Positions 37,390 through 48,596 of a stretch of 64,000 bases of DNA are shown here, one piece after another (position 1 is the first letter of the stretch; every line of letters starts with the position of its first letter). The notes under the pieces are model-generated. The model saw nothing but the letters and a program-made list of their open reading frames with translations. It did not search any database and was not told where the DNA came from. The stretch comes from Enoplolaimus lenunculus (Eukaryota; Nematoda; Enoplea; Enoplida; Thoracostomopsidae). A program made the position numbers and the translations under genes. The stretch spans positions 310,001 to 374,000 of the forward strand of contig JASANG010000957.1 in assembly GCA_030248215.1 (NCBI GenBank). Reading direction: 5' to 3'.

Positions 37390-37548
37390 CCCTTTCTCAC
37401 ACGAATATTTTCAATTTCATATGAGATACACTTTCAAGGTAAGATTCGATCCCCAGTCTCAGTGGTGGAAGGTGTTCACGATGACCACTGGTATTACTCG
37501 TACATTATTGTGTTTAGTTGCTCACAGTATACTCTATGAGTGAAAGGG
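37390..37548. mobile_element. TTAA-flanked tRNA-like element, internally deleted copy 3
   Basis: TTAA then CCCTTTCTCACACG, and the end GTGAAAGGG then TTATAGATA. B box GGGGATCGAATC and an A-box-like remnant are on the minus strand. The bases just outside its right end resemble those outside copy 1 (TTATAGATA(G/C)TAA), so the true unit may extend further. Confidence 0.65.
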
Positions 37549-37739
37549 TTATAGATACTAAGTAAGAATTTTTTCATTAATGGCAAAAAGAAACTCGCGA
37601 ACGAAGTGAACGAAAAGCCAAAATAACGCAATGCTTAATAGTTGAATTTTCGAGAAGGTGCTAAGTTTTTTGCCATCGCATAACTGATAGATTTAGTTGG
37701 GAAAATGACGCAGAGGTGCGATTGCAGCAACGACACTGA

Positions 37740-37850
37740 ATTCACAGCAAAAATGGTGTGTGAAATGGACTCTTTCCGAAATAGGCTTTCTGGACTACAC
37801 AAACTGAGTCAAAACTCGACTCCGACAGAGTTAAATTCGACTCACTGGCG
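37740..37850. mobile_element. Left half of a palindromic GAGTC MITE
   Basis: ACAGCAAAAATGGTGTGTGA, then TCCGAAATAGGC and ACACAAACTGAGTCAAAA; right arm missing. Confidence 0.78.
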
Positions 37851-38071
37851 GTGTGGTATCCTGAATGTATTTCCCCACAAGATCACTTTCATTGGGCAAT
37901 TTACCTCTGGACAGAGAGTCCGTCCTGGGGAACTCTATCCCACAGAACTTTCTTACAATTTACCCCGAGAAGGTAAATTACAGTGTGAAATTATATCCCG
38001 TTTAAGTTATCTCTAAACTTAAGGTCTTCTTTGGCTATTTCAGCCCCACCTCAGTATGATCTTTAAATATG

Positions 38072-38254
38072 GCCCGTGGGAATTTTAGGGACTTGCCGTC
38101 TTCCCGCAGGACTGTAATAGAGTAACCTCATGTTTTAGACAACTTTTTGTTCTGGCTTGGGTATACTTTAACGACTCTCGTTACGCTGAGCTGAGGCATG
38201 CGTCCAGGGTATGGTTTAAAAGTTACTGTTATGCAAGTAACAGCAACATTGGCC
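38072..38254 (+). mobile_element. Degenerate TTAGGC-family MITE
   Basis: GGCCCGTGGGAATTTTAGGG at the left and AACAGCAACATTGGCC at the right. The internal hexamers are mostly eroded. It is called from its ends and from TTTTAGACAACTTTTTG. Confidence 0.6.
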
Positions 38255-38689
38255 AAAATTATCATCAAAACTAGACCGCTTAAATGTTAAAAAGCTAAGC
38301 AGACGAAATTTTCAAAAGTTTTAGACTCTTGCTAATTTGCGTTAACCATGCCCTAACGCGTGTCCAGGCTCGTAACCTGCTCATCTTGCTAAAGGGGGGC
38401 TAAAATTTTTCAAGAGGGCATACAAGGGATTTCGTTGACTTACAAGCAAGGTTGAAAATTTTCGAGGGATGGCCCAATCTTACCAGGGGGCTGAGTTCTC
38501 TTTGCTCCCCTTGACCACGGGCACGGGTATGGCTATTACACATGACCATTTTGAAAATTGACACGTGGTAACCCTCTCTATACTGTGGTCGGCGGAATAA
38601 TGAAATTTTTTATTACGAACGATGCATAAATACGCAGTGCATGTGAAAAATGACGGAGCCGGAGGTCAACGAATCTGGCCGGAGCTGGA

Positions 38690-38908
38690 GCCCAACCGGA
38701 GCCGGAGCTGGAGCCGGAACTGGAGCCGGAGCTGGAGCCGGAACTGGAGCCGGAGCTGGAGCCGGAACTGGAGCCGGAGCTGGAGCCGGAACTGGAGCCG
38801 GAGCTGGAGCCGGAACTAGAGCCGGAGCTGGAGCCGGAACTGGAGCCGGAGCTGGAGCCGGAACTGGAGCCGGAGCTGGAGCCGGAACTGGAGCCGGAGC
38901 CGGAGATC
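38690..38908 (+). repeat. GGAGCCGGAGCT/GGAGCCGGAACT tandem array
   Basis: A 24-bp unit made of two 12-bp variants, about nine times, with one CTAGAG variant. Open frames on both strands (Gly-Ala or Ser-Gly runs) are artefacts. It sits at the end of a CAGGG/CCCTG-type element whose other end is GGTTGTACCCTG near 39184. Confidence 0.92.
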
Positions 38909-40184
38909 ACGCGAAATCATAGGTAGTACAACGATGGTTTGTTCGTTAGTTAATTTTTGCCAACATCTGCAATACGTTATTAAATTGTTTGGTTTTACGC
39001 TAATTTTCTCCGATATTTCAGAAGTTCTTTCTTGAAAATTGTAACAAAAGTGAAACAAAACGCGCTAAACAGATATATTTTGCAAAATTATGCAATTTTT
39101 TACCGTCGAAATTGCCGGAACCTCCGGCAAATATTGTACCGGAGCCCGCAGCCGGAGCTGGAGGCAGATCTCTGGTTGTACCCTGTCTGGAAGGTATTTT
39201 GCCATATTAATTAATCGAGCTTAAAACGACCACTACTGTTTATTGTTTATTAATATTATTAATTTAGTTGCACACAATATATTACTTAATTTCGTGAGCA
39301 ACTGTGTTCTTGCGTAAATAAGACATATTTCAGGATTCAAGTTTAATTGAATAAATTTCCAAAAAAAATGTGTCCGTGCCAAGAAAGTAATTTTTCCCAT
39401 GACACCGGATGTGAAATTGAAAATATTGCCAATCAAAGCGAGCGAGAAGCCAAACGCAATTTTAGTACTGTATCACCTATCGTACAAAGCTAATCAGGTT
39501 GGTGTCAGCTCGGAGTGGGATCCGATCCATACTGAGAGGGGCAGAGACTTGAACGGCCTTTAAACGTTGGATTTGTCAGCCATCAGGTTTAACTGAGTTT
39601 TATTGTTAAAACGTTTCCTTGCAGAAGATTTATCTTTATTTCAACACGGTTTGCTGGCTTTGGATTTTTAGCCAACTCGGGTTTTGGTAAAAAAAATGTA
39701 CACTTAAAATTCATGCATTATTGATGTGACTTTGTTGAGTTGTGGCACAGTTTTGCTTGCATCTTCAGCTACAAACAGTATTCGTTTCGCTTTTAAACAC
39801 AATATATACCTGTGTTGTGACAGTTTTAGCTATAAAATTAACTAGTACACGTAGTTGCACACAAATGTTCAACTGGACTAAGGCTTCTCCGGTTCTAGGC
39901 TAAATTGTTGCCTGGTCCCCTCATATTTTAGTGAAATAGTGCTCTACAGAAATGTAAAACACTTGCGAAACAATTGGTTTTCGCAATGCATACAGTCTCA
40001 ATTTGCATACGTAACGTAAACAAAAATCTGTTGGAACGCCGCCCAAAATACGTATGTGGCGCGTTCCAGCTTTAATATATAGATTTACTGCTATAACATC
40101 AATGACGAATCACTCAAACCAGCGTTGCCGAGCTGAAAATTTACGCATTGGAAACAGTTCATTTGAAAATCGAAATAACATTGC

Positions 40185-40393
40185 ACTGTAAAAAATTGTG
40201 AGTCAAATTGACCTTCTCCGAAATACACTTTACGGGACTACGCAAACTGTGAGTCGCATTCCACTCCGCCAGAGTCAAACGTGTGACTCACTTTGTCAAA
40301 TTTTACGTTGGCGGAGTCGAATTTGACTTAATTTGCGCAGTCTCGTACAGCTTATTTCGGAGAGGCAATTTGATTCACCATTTTTTGTAATGC
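40185..40393. mobile_element. Palindromic GAGTC MITE
   Basis: CACTGTAAAAAATTGTGAGTC to CACCATTTTTTGTAATG, full length, somewhat diverged. Confidence 0.88.
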
Positions 40394-40689
40394 GGCGGAT
40401 TCTGTAATTTGTCCATGGGAGGTAAGGGTGGTCATATAGATTAATGAAAACTTGTCGTAAAATGTGCCACTTACATTCCCACGATACCGTTGGTTTTGGT
40501 TGCACAAGAATTGTCCGCCCTGTTTATTTTTTCTGTGGACACAATAGATTATCGCAGTATAACTCTGAGTGGACACCATTTTAGCCAGCTACCGCGTCCA
40601 TGCACAGTTTTCGTTTTCCACGAAATGTCCGCATATTGTTTTCGTTTTGAAAAAATGTCCGAGGACCAAACGTTAGAGCTATCTTAAAA

Positions 40690-40915
40690 GTTTCTCGCCA
40701 AAATTTGAATTTTCCTACCAAAATTTGAATTACTCGTCAAAATTTGAATTTTCCCGCCGTAATTTCAATTTCCCGCCAAAATTTGATTTCTGTCAAGATT
40801 TGAATTTCGCGCCAAAATTTTAATTTTCCAGCAAAAATATGAGTTTTGCCACAAAATCTTAAATTTACCACCAAAATTTGAATTTGCCGCCAAAATTTGA
40901 ATTTTCCCATCAAAA
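40690..40915 (-). repeat. Degenerate AAAATTTGAATTTTCCCGCC tandem repeat
   Basis: About eleven imperfect units of 18-24 bp, each with CGCCAAAATTTGAATT or a close variant. Confidence 0.85.
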
Positions 40916-41435
40916 AACAGTGGAAAAAACACGCATTACTGACAGGTTTTTGTTCTTTCGAATAAGTCAGATTTGTTATATTTGCGTCCGAACGTCTTAT
41001 ATTTAGCTGTCCGAACATAGTTTCTTATATACCATTGGCGTCCAGTACTAGCTATACATGTTACCGCGGACGGTATAGCTTGTCCAGTTAACGTTTAATG
41101 AACAATATAGAGTTTTTACAAACGACTGAACATTTTGTGTGCAATTCAAACCAATGGTAACGTGGCACTGTCATAATTTGGAAATATGCAAACACAGTTT
41201 CGCAAAAACGGTGAAATTAGCTTCATTGTAGTAGTTTCATATCCGCCTGGGATCGGATCCATAGTTTGTCGGTAGAAAATCGGAGGTTGGGCAAGCCGCT
41301 CTTTTCAAGTTAGCGTTGAATTAAATTGGCAGTTTGTTTGTTCTACTGATTAAAATGTTTTGAAACAAATGCGTATGTGCATGTTTATGTATATGAAATG
41401 GGTGTAACCAAGAGTGAATATTCGCTATTTAACAA

Positions 41436-41712
41436 GAGTGTGCAACTGGACACATTTTGTGTAGAAAAGAATGTACCCGGCACGCGTTGCGTTTTAGCCC
41501 TCTTCCCCCTTAAATTAGAGGGGTACAACCGGTTCGAATTATAGCACTATGTATGCGGCGACATACATGCTCCCCTGGCAGTTTAATTTAGAGGCATTCC
41601 TGTGATAGCGACTCCCCTCTAAACAAAGGGGACGGCCAAAAACGCAACGTCCGGTGGTACATTTTGTACTATGCGGGACCCCAAGAGTTGCACATTTTTA
41701 TCATAATCCACT
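41436..41712. mobile_element. MITE with ACAAGAGTGTGCAACT ends
   Basis: ACAAGAGTGTGCAACTGGAC at the left and CAAGAGTTGCACA at the right, with CCCCTCTAA and AACGCAACG(T/C) motifs. An inverted copy lies at 48.97 kb. Confidence 0.78.
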
Positions 41713-42132
41713 TTTGGTCTAACTGACCTGCATGAGCAGTAGCGGATCCAAAAGGGAAGCGGGGGGGGCTTTTTGTGACACAACGATAAGGTCCCTACCT
41801 TACAATTTTTCCCCAGATTATTTTTTTGTAAAAACATACAATTTTTGCCTAGAAATTTTTTCGTAACAAAATCTTAAAAGTTTTCATTTTAGAAAGTTTT
41901 TGGTGATAAAATGATAAGGTACCTACTTTACAATTTTTGCGTTTCATAACATTGGAATTTTTAAAATGTTGAAAAATTTGTTGTCCAAAACCACGGTTGT
42001 AATTTATAAAAACTGAAAAAAATTTATATACACCATTCCTGATATGAATACGACGGAGCCGAGAGGGGCGGGGATCATTTCGGCCTGAATCCTTCCACAG
42101 TGATGCCAATCAAGATTTGTAATAAGGATATA

Positions 42133-42387
42133 TACACTGTAAATTCCAATGAGTTGATTAATCAATTCAACTAGCGAGTTGAGTATTTCTGAATTAATAT
42201 CAGTAAACATTAACTCACTCTGAGTTGAGTTGATTCTCCCTCTGAGTTGAGATGACTCTGAGTGAGTTGATTAATTAACTCAAAATGAATTGAATCAACT
42301 TAAAACTTTGAGTTCTGATAGTCCTAACTCAGACTGAGTGATTCAACTCATTCTGAGTTAAAATCGACTCACTGAAATTTACAGTAT
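42133..42387. mobile_element. MITE with CTCAG/TTGATT body
   Basis: TACACTGTAAATTCCAATGAG to CTCACTGAAATTTACAGTA, followed by a short TATG/TATA microsatellite and then a palindromic GAGTC MITE. Confidence 0.87.
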
Positions 42388-42429
42388 ATATATGTATGTA
42401 TGTATATATATGTATGTATGTATATATAT

Positions 42430-42637
42430 TGTAAAAAATGAGGAGTCAAATTGACTCTCTCGGAAATAGGCTTTTCCTGACTACACCAACTGAGTCAGAT
42501 TCGACTCCGCCAGATTCAAACGTGCGACATAGTGAATCGAATTTGACTCTGTCGGAGTCAAATTTGACTCAGTTTGTGTAGTCAGGAAAAGCCTATTTCC
42601 GAAAGAGTCAATTTAACTCCACCATTTTTACAGTGTA
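42430..42637. mobile_element. Palindromic GAGTC MITE
   Basis: TTGTAAAAAATGAGGAGTC to CCACCATTTTTACAGTGTAC. It ends about 350 bp before the peptide-precursor start codon. Confidence 0.9.
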
Positions 42638-42990
42638 CATATATGTATATGTTGTAAAAATGGAGTTTAACTTCTCGCTTGCTCTTCCATTCGCTTGCGC
42701 CTGCTTTCCTGCTCCTTCCCCCATTGGACAGATTTCTGCATTCCCAACTGTGGTTGAGTTAAACGACCACAAAATTTGATTGGTTTCAATTTTGGTTAAG
42801 AACCCTGGCAGAAAAATATTCAAATTTAAATTTTTAACCTACTGAAAGCAAAACTGTAACGAATTCAAAGTTCACTCAGAGTCGTCGTGCTGTTGGTGTA
42901 CAAATTCGTCGTTGGTATTTTTCAGATATTTTAGGGTATAAAGGTATTAATATATAATTTATCATATTTTAAGTAGAAAACTATATATTA

Positions 42991-45900
42991 ATGATGCTAC
43001 GGTGTCTGATTAATAGTTGCTTTATTTTTGGAGTTGTCATATTAAGTCTCAGTGATGTTATCAATGGAGAATTAGGTAAGATTGCGTTGGCTTTACTGGA
43101 CGTGACTTTAATTCAACCAGTGCTTGAAGTGTGATTTCCAAGTTAGGGAATGCAATGCCGGTGCAAAACGTCAGGGGTTCGGGCTCTCCTCAAACTTTAG
43201 GGTGGGGTCGCCCAAACTCTCGAGCGAATCGAGCGAGAAACCAGACGCGTTTTGAAACTTCGGCGGTTTGTTATAACCGGTGAGGGTGGGCCCCCCAAAA
43301 ATGGGGAGTATGGGTGGTGGCTGCTCCAGCCCTGGGTGATTTCAGAGCTGAAAACGTCGTCGGATGAGAGTTTCTGCTTCATTTTTTTACAGACAACGGT
43401 AATTTAATTGGTTCATTAGCTGTTTATGCAAAATGTTTGATATAAAGTTGAAAATATTGTTAGAAAAATAACTTAAACTCCGCCCAAGCTACTGTTTATA
43501 AGCTTGTTGGCAAATTTTGTAGGACCTAAACGTTGATTTATAAGCTGTTTCAGAAGAAAATTCCGAATGCGAATCGGATTCGGGCAGAAATTGTGTTTTA
43601 ACTCGAGATCCGTTGACTTTGATTTGGGATTGTGTCTGCAGTGATGATAAGGCAAACGCTGATGATAACATCGACAGCGAAAACAACAGCGGTGAAAACG
43701 CTTTGAATGACGACAGTATTAATACTAAACGCGTTGGAGGTTGGTGTATAGAGGCTAAATTTAATACAATAATTGGTTTTTAGAAGACTTTAATAGCTGC
43801 CTTTAAATTTTTGGGCCAATGGTACTTTTAGGGGCGTAAAAGTAGATTAAGCGTATTCTTAAGCCTAAGGCTAAGCGGTGCAAAATTTGTTCCGAAGTCT
43901 AAGCCTAAGCGTTGGAAAAATGTGTTCCTAAGCCTAAGCCTAAACGTAAGCGTTGAAAAATTTGTTCCTAAGCCTAAGCCTAATCGTTGGAAAAATGTGT
44001 TCCTAAGCCTAAGCCTAAGCGGTGCAAAAATGTGTTCCTAAAGCCTAAAGCCTAAGCCTAAGCAAAAAATGTAATCTAGAATCTAAACCTACTCTTTTAT
44101 AGACCCACCAGAAACGTGGACGCCGATAAAAGTAACATGGGCCAAATTTTGTATATCAAGCAAGAGTCGATAATGATTCTTAGTAACAGCATGCAGTTGA
44201 GGGCATTTTGTATGCAAAAGAATGTACACGTCACCCGTTGCAGATTCAATTTTGTATGACCGACTGAACCAAAATATTCCGTCGGTAGCCAGTTCACTTC
44301 ACTAGGGAAGAGTAGGCTCAAACTGTTTTTTAAATCAAAAAATTCTATATTTCAATTGAAAACTTCGAACAACTTCGTCCAATGATATTAAACCTGCAGT
44401 GCAAGAAATGGTGAATCAAATTGACTCTCTCCAAAATAGGCTCTACGGGACTGCACACACAGAATCAAATTCGACTCCGCCAGAGTCTAATTCAACTCAC
44501 GGAGCCACACGTTTGACTCTGGGTGAATCGAATTTGACTCAGTTTGTGTCTTTCCGTAGAGCTTATTTTTTGCAGTGTAATAACTGTTTGGGCGAGTGTT
44601 TATTTTCTAATCAGATTTTTGGCCCGTGACTTTAAGGGGCGTAATGGTTTCTGGTGGGTCTATAAAAAATTGGGTGTAGATTCTAGATTACAATTTTTTG
44701 ATTAGGCTTAGGCTTAAGCTTAGGCTTTAGGCTTAGGCTTAGAAACACATTTTTGCAAAGCTTAGGCTTAGGCTTAGGAATACGCGTCATCTACTGATAC
44801 GCCCCTAAAAGTAACATTGGCCAGATTTTTTTATGAAGACGGCACAACCTCTCGCACAATATGACTAAACTTTAATTTCTAGTGCAGTTTCGTTTTCAAT
44901 CGCAAATCTATTTTACAGGACGGTCTCTGTATCGCCCGTCATCGGCGCACCGGTACAACGGCGGACCTTTGGAATTTGGAGGGCCAAATTACAATATAGC
45001 GGCGACGAACAAACGAGGTGGCGCTCGCGGATTTAGCCACGGTCGTACGCATGTTTTCTGGCCAGGATTTAGCGGCGGCGGTAAACTGGTCGCTGATAAT
45101 GCGAAGCGAGGCGGAGGACGAGCGTTTGCGGCATTCAGCAACAACCGATTCCCTGTCGAATGGGATGCGATTGCGTTAGGCAAACGTGGCGGTGGCCACG
45201 GTTTTGTGGACTCGGTCCGCAGCGACAGGGACAATGGAAGACCGGATAAACGCGGCGGTGCGCGATATTTTGCACCAGCGTCTGGCTACAGTTCGTATTT
45301 TGCCGACGACAGCAACGGGAACAGTTTCGGATGGGGCGACTATAAACGTGGCGGAGGTGGAGCGATATCGTGGATCCCAAACAGTCACAACTTTCGCAAA
45401 CGCGGCGGTGGTCGATTTTCAAGCTTCAGCGGAACCTCGGCCGTCGATGGCGGAGATGCAGCGTTGAACCGTGTGAGCGAATGGCGTAAACGCGGCGGTG
45501 GTCGATTTTCAAGCTTCAGCGGAACCTCGGCCGTCGATGGCGGAGATGCAGCGTTGAACCGTGTGAGCGAATGGCGTAAACGCGGCGGTGGTCGATTTTC
45601 AAGCTTCAGCGGAACCTCGGCCGTCGATGGCGGAGATGCAGCGTTGAACCGTGTGAGCGAATGGCGTAAACGCGGCGGTGGTCGATTTTCAAGCTTCAGC
45701 GGAACCTCGGCCGTCGATGGCGGAGATGCAGCGTTGAACCGTGTGAGCGAATGGCGTAAACGCGGCGGTGGTCGATTTTCAAGCTTCAGCGGAACCTCGG
45801 CCGTCGATGGCGGAGATGCAGCGTTGAACCGTGTGAGCGAATGGCGTAAACGCGGCGGTGGTCGATTTTATCACTCGGCGATGCCAGGTTACAATGCTGA

Positions 45901-46036
45901 AAAAATATTCGAACAATTCAACGAAATTCCAGCTAAAAAAGGTGGCGGACGCAGTTTCGCTGGCGGTTCAAGATTTCGCCATCCGACCGGCGTTGGCAGT
46001 CCAAATAAAAAAGTAGTAAAGAAGAACGACGACTGA
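42991..46036 (+). CDS. Secreted multi-peptide precursor (neuropeptide/peptide-hormone-like) with GG(G/A)R-starting peptides
   Basis: Three exons, 42991-43075, 43554-43739 and 44919-46036, with GT-AG introns, encode 462 residues. Exon 1 is a signal peptide (MMLRC then a hydrophobic core, likely cut after VING). Exon 2 is an acidic Asn/Asp-rich spacer with four Cys (ECES, RNCVL, DCVC) and ends at the first KR. Exon 3 holds about 13 segments separated by KR, RKR or KK. They start VGGRSLY, GGARGF, GGGRAF, GGGHGF, GGARYF, GGGGAI, GGGRFSSF (five identical copies of a 30-residue unit), GGGRFYH and GGGRSF. The shared motif is at the peptide N terminus; only one segment (IALGKR) has an amidation-type Gly, so most products would not be amidated. 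The layout is that of a prohormone-convertase substrate, and coding with this structure is very likely. I know no named family with this motif. A Gly-rich secreted structural protein is the alternative. Confidence 0.85.
43814..44143 (-). mobile_element. TTAGGC-type MITE, subfamily B, in intron 2 of the peptide precursor
   Basis: GGCCAATGGTACTTTTAGGG to AAAGTAACATGGGCC, with four GCCTAA blocks separated by CGTTGGAAAAATGTGTTCC-like spacers. The flanks AATTTTTG and AAATTTTG suggest an imperfect 8-bp duplication. Confidence 0.88.
44396..44579. mobile_element. Palindromic GAGTC MITE in intron 2 of the peptide precursor
   Basis: CTGCAGTGCAAGAAATGGTG to TTTTTTGCAGTGTAA, with a small deletion in the right arm. 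Confidence 0.88.
44621..44822 (+). mobile_element. TTAGGC-type MITE, subfamily B, in intron 2 of the peptide precursor
   Basis: GGCCCGTGACTTTAAGGGGC to AAAGTAACATTGGCC, with identical 8-bp flanks AGATTTTT. It ends 97 bp before the acceptor of exon 3. Confidence 0.92.
45400..45856 (+). repeat. Five identical 90-bp coding repeats in the peptide precursor
   Basis: A 90-bp unit (30 codons, KRGGGRFSSF to NRVSEWR) recurs at a strict 90-bp period five times with no base differences that I can see. A sixth partial unit diverges after GGGRF. Synonymous sites are identical too, so the copies are young or homogenised by gene conversion, not merely conserved at protein level. Confidence 0.95.
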
Positions 46037-46207
46037 AATGTTGATAATACAGACTGGCGAGAAATGATATTAATATTAAACTGCAGTGCACTAATCAGTA
46101 ATGATTGCAAATTTCTTCTGCAACACAGGGCAATTGCGTTGTAAATTATGAACAAACAAACGTAACATAGAATTGGGTTTATTATACGACATTCTATAAT
46201 AGATTTA

Positions 46208-46644
46208 GTGTGCCTACACACTAAATAAATTGTCTTATATTCAAGAAATATTGTCTGAAATTTAAGTCAATTGTTGTCTTAATGCGAACTTCAGACATAA
46301 ATGTTTTGAATTCCAGTGTTTTTATTTCTGAAAATTTTGAGAAACATGTGTGAAATTTTTCAAACTTAAAAGTTTGAATTTTAAGACTTTGTTTTATGAA
46401 CGATTAAGACAAATAGTTTTAAAATATGAGACAAATATATATCTTAAAGATTAAGATTCGCCTCAGAAACCGCGTCTATAATTTGAAACTAAAGGTAAAT
46501 TGGCAATATATAATATTTTCTTGAATATATAAAGACATTTATGTTTCAACCATTTCAGACACGAATTACTGAGCTGTTTAATGCTAATGTGTACCACACA
46601 ATTATGTCTGAAAATTTTAAGACAATTTTTGTGTGTAGTCCCTG
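46208..46644. mobile_element. MITE with CTACACAC ends just downstream of the peptide precursor
   Basis: GTGCCTACACACTAAATAAA at the left and AATTTTTGTGTGTAGTCCC at the right. GTCTGAAAATTTTAAGAC-type words occur in both arms. It supplies the first AATAAA after the stop codon (46222). Confidence 0.72.
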
Positions 46645-46814
46645 CTTGGAAAAATATTTATCCAACCTAAACTAATTCCTGTTATATAATGTGCACTCAT
46701 ACTTGTTAAATGTCAAGATAAAAATATCTCCTGGAAGCTACACGTGTATACAGTCATCTTTAAGTATAGAATTTGACCGGATAACAGGACTTCGTCTATT
46801 TCAGTTAGAAGGAG

Positions 46815-47006
46815 TTACATCCGGTTTTTATTTATAAGCATTTTTATAAGCCTAAACCTATAAGCCTAAGCCTAAGCGTAACAATAAGTTTCTTCCTATC
46901 CCTAAGCCTTAGCCTAAAAGCCAAACAAAACGATTAGTCTAAAGCTTAAGCTTACTCTTTTCTAGTCCCACAGAAAAACGTTCCGCTCCTGATCTTTACA
47001 TGGGCC
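46815..47006 (-). mobile_element. TTAGGC-carrying MITE, left end degraded
   Basis: GCCTAA hexamers, TTAGTCTAAAGCTTAAGC, and an intact right end GATCTTTACATGGGCC. Confidence 0.78.
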
Positions 47007-47338
47007 AAAGGTCGTATACGCTTGCACTTGAAGGCAATTGCTACAAACAAATGATTTAATGATTCCTACAGGTTTTTTGAAACAATCAAAGTCGAAACGA
47101 AACTTTTACAGTTTCGGTCCCAAATCCGGACATCGTTCCGACAAAAAGATTTGAACTTTGATTCAAATTCCGATTCTGATCAAATTATATTTCGGTTCCT
47201 GTAAATTAGTTTTGGCAAGTCCTGATTGCAAAACGTTACTAAACTTTAATAAACAAGGTTTTGCCACTTCAAAATATTGATTTTATTGAGTTCCAATGAC
47301 AAAAGTGATCAAGGCATGTGCCTGCCTAAGTTAAATTG

Positions 47339-47524
47339 GCCTATGGATACAACAGGTCCGGAACGTTTTCCTGCTGAGCTGTAATACAGTCAGCTTAAGC
47401 TTTAGACTAACTTTTTTTGCTTACGGTTAGGCTTAGGCTTAGGAATAAACTCATTCTTTCGCTTAGGCTTTAGGCTTAGGAATACGCGTATACTACTGTT
47501 CTGGCCGTATTCTATACTTGAGCC
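47339..47524 (+). mobile_element. TTAGGC-carrying MITE
   Basis: GGCCTATGGATACAACAGGT to TTCTATACTTGAGCC, with TTAAGCTTTAGACTAAC and TTAGGC hexamers inside. Confidence 0.78.
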
Positions 47525-47844
47525 GTATACTTGTCATCAGCCAGACGTATCGTTGAATATAAACCTGTTCATTTCTACGTCAAAAACAGCCTGTTGCGCG
47601 ATCTGTGCCTCGTCTTGGCTTTTATAGCCACACAAACGTCGCGTTTATTGTGAGTATTTGAAAGTTTATACTAAACGATTCTATGACCAATCTCGTTGCT
47701 GAGTTTTAAGCAGTCCAATTGTCATTTTCAAGCCAAATTCCAGGTTAAGCATGGGTCTGACAAAAGTTCCAAATTTAGTGAGACTATAGTTTTCATTCTA
47801 CCGTACACAAGACCTTTAGCTCGGTTATAAATTCTTCCCTGATT

Positions 47845-48062
47845 GGGCTAATGTAAAGAACACCGGCGGAACAGTATATAAGTATATTTTTAAGCCTAAG
47901 CCTAAGCTTAAGCCTAAGCCTAAGCTTAAGCCTAAGCGTAAGAATGAGCATATTCCTAATCCTAAACCTAAAGCCTAACGAAATGCAAGAAATTAGTCTA
48001 AAGCTTAAGCTTAGTCTATGGTAGTCTCACAAAAAACGTTCCGCTCCTGAACTTTACATGGG
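47845..48062 (-). mobile_element. TTAGGC-carrying MITE
   Basis: GGGCTAATGTAAAGAACACC to CTGAACTTTACATGGG, with an uninterrupted run of GCCTAA hexamers and variants. Confidence 0.82.
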
Positions 48063-48596
48063 TTCCTGATTACTAGAGCACGACACCGGATTACTATACG
48101 TTTTCCTTGCCATCTCCGAGATGTTACACGATACGGTCGACGCGAAGTTCTGCAAACGAATCCGAGTGCTATCCTTCACACGTGTCCTAGGCTGTGGACG
48201 TCCAATAACAAGCCAACGTGTCCAGTGGATGATAGTCTCTCTGGTATAGTAGCTTCTGAGCATCACCTTTCACACCCGTACGCATATGCGGCCACACTTA
48301 TGCTTCACTGAAAGCCTACCGTTGGGTATTGAGTTAGTAAACTTAGTTATACCTGTTTGATTTTAAGGTTTAGCCTGATTGATATACACATCGCTTTGAT
48401 CAAGAAAACAAGCTCTCTTTCGGTTTAAAATTTTCCTAAAGAAACACGCACGACGCCCCGAGGTTTTGGCTCTCTGTCTCTGGGTTTGTGCTACCATTTT
48501 CACGCTCAATCTAGCGTTTTGTAATTAAATTCAACTTTTGACGAAGGTTTTAATCCGTGCGGTAAATGTCTTATACTGAAACATGCGTCTACATCT

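Larger units (their letters stand above)
38910..42132. other. Gene-free stretch upstream of the peptide precursor
   Basis: Holds the end of the GGAGCC element, a GAGTC MITE, the AAAATTTG tandem repeat and the ACAAGAG MITE. No exon is supported. Confidence 0.6.

Noticed and set aside
38578-38922. Ser-Gly and Gly-Ala repeat proteins
   Set aside because: Product of the 12/24-bp GGAGCC array, open on both strands.
45135-45422. Minus-strand frames opposite the peptide precursor
   Set aside because: Shadows of the GC-richer coding repeats; no splice or domain support.
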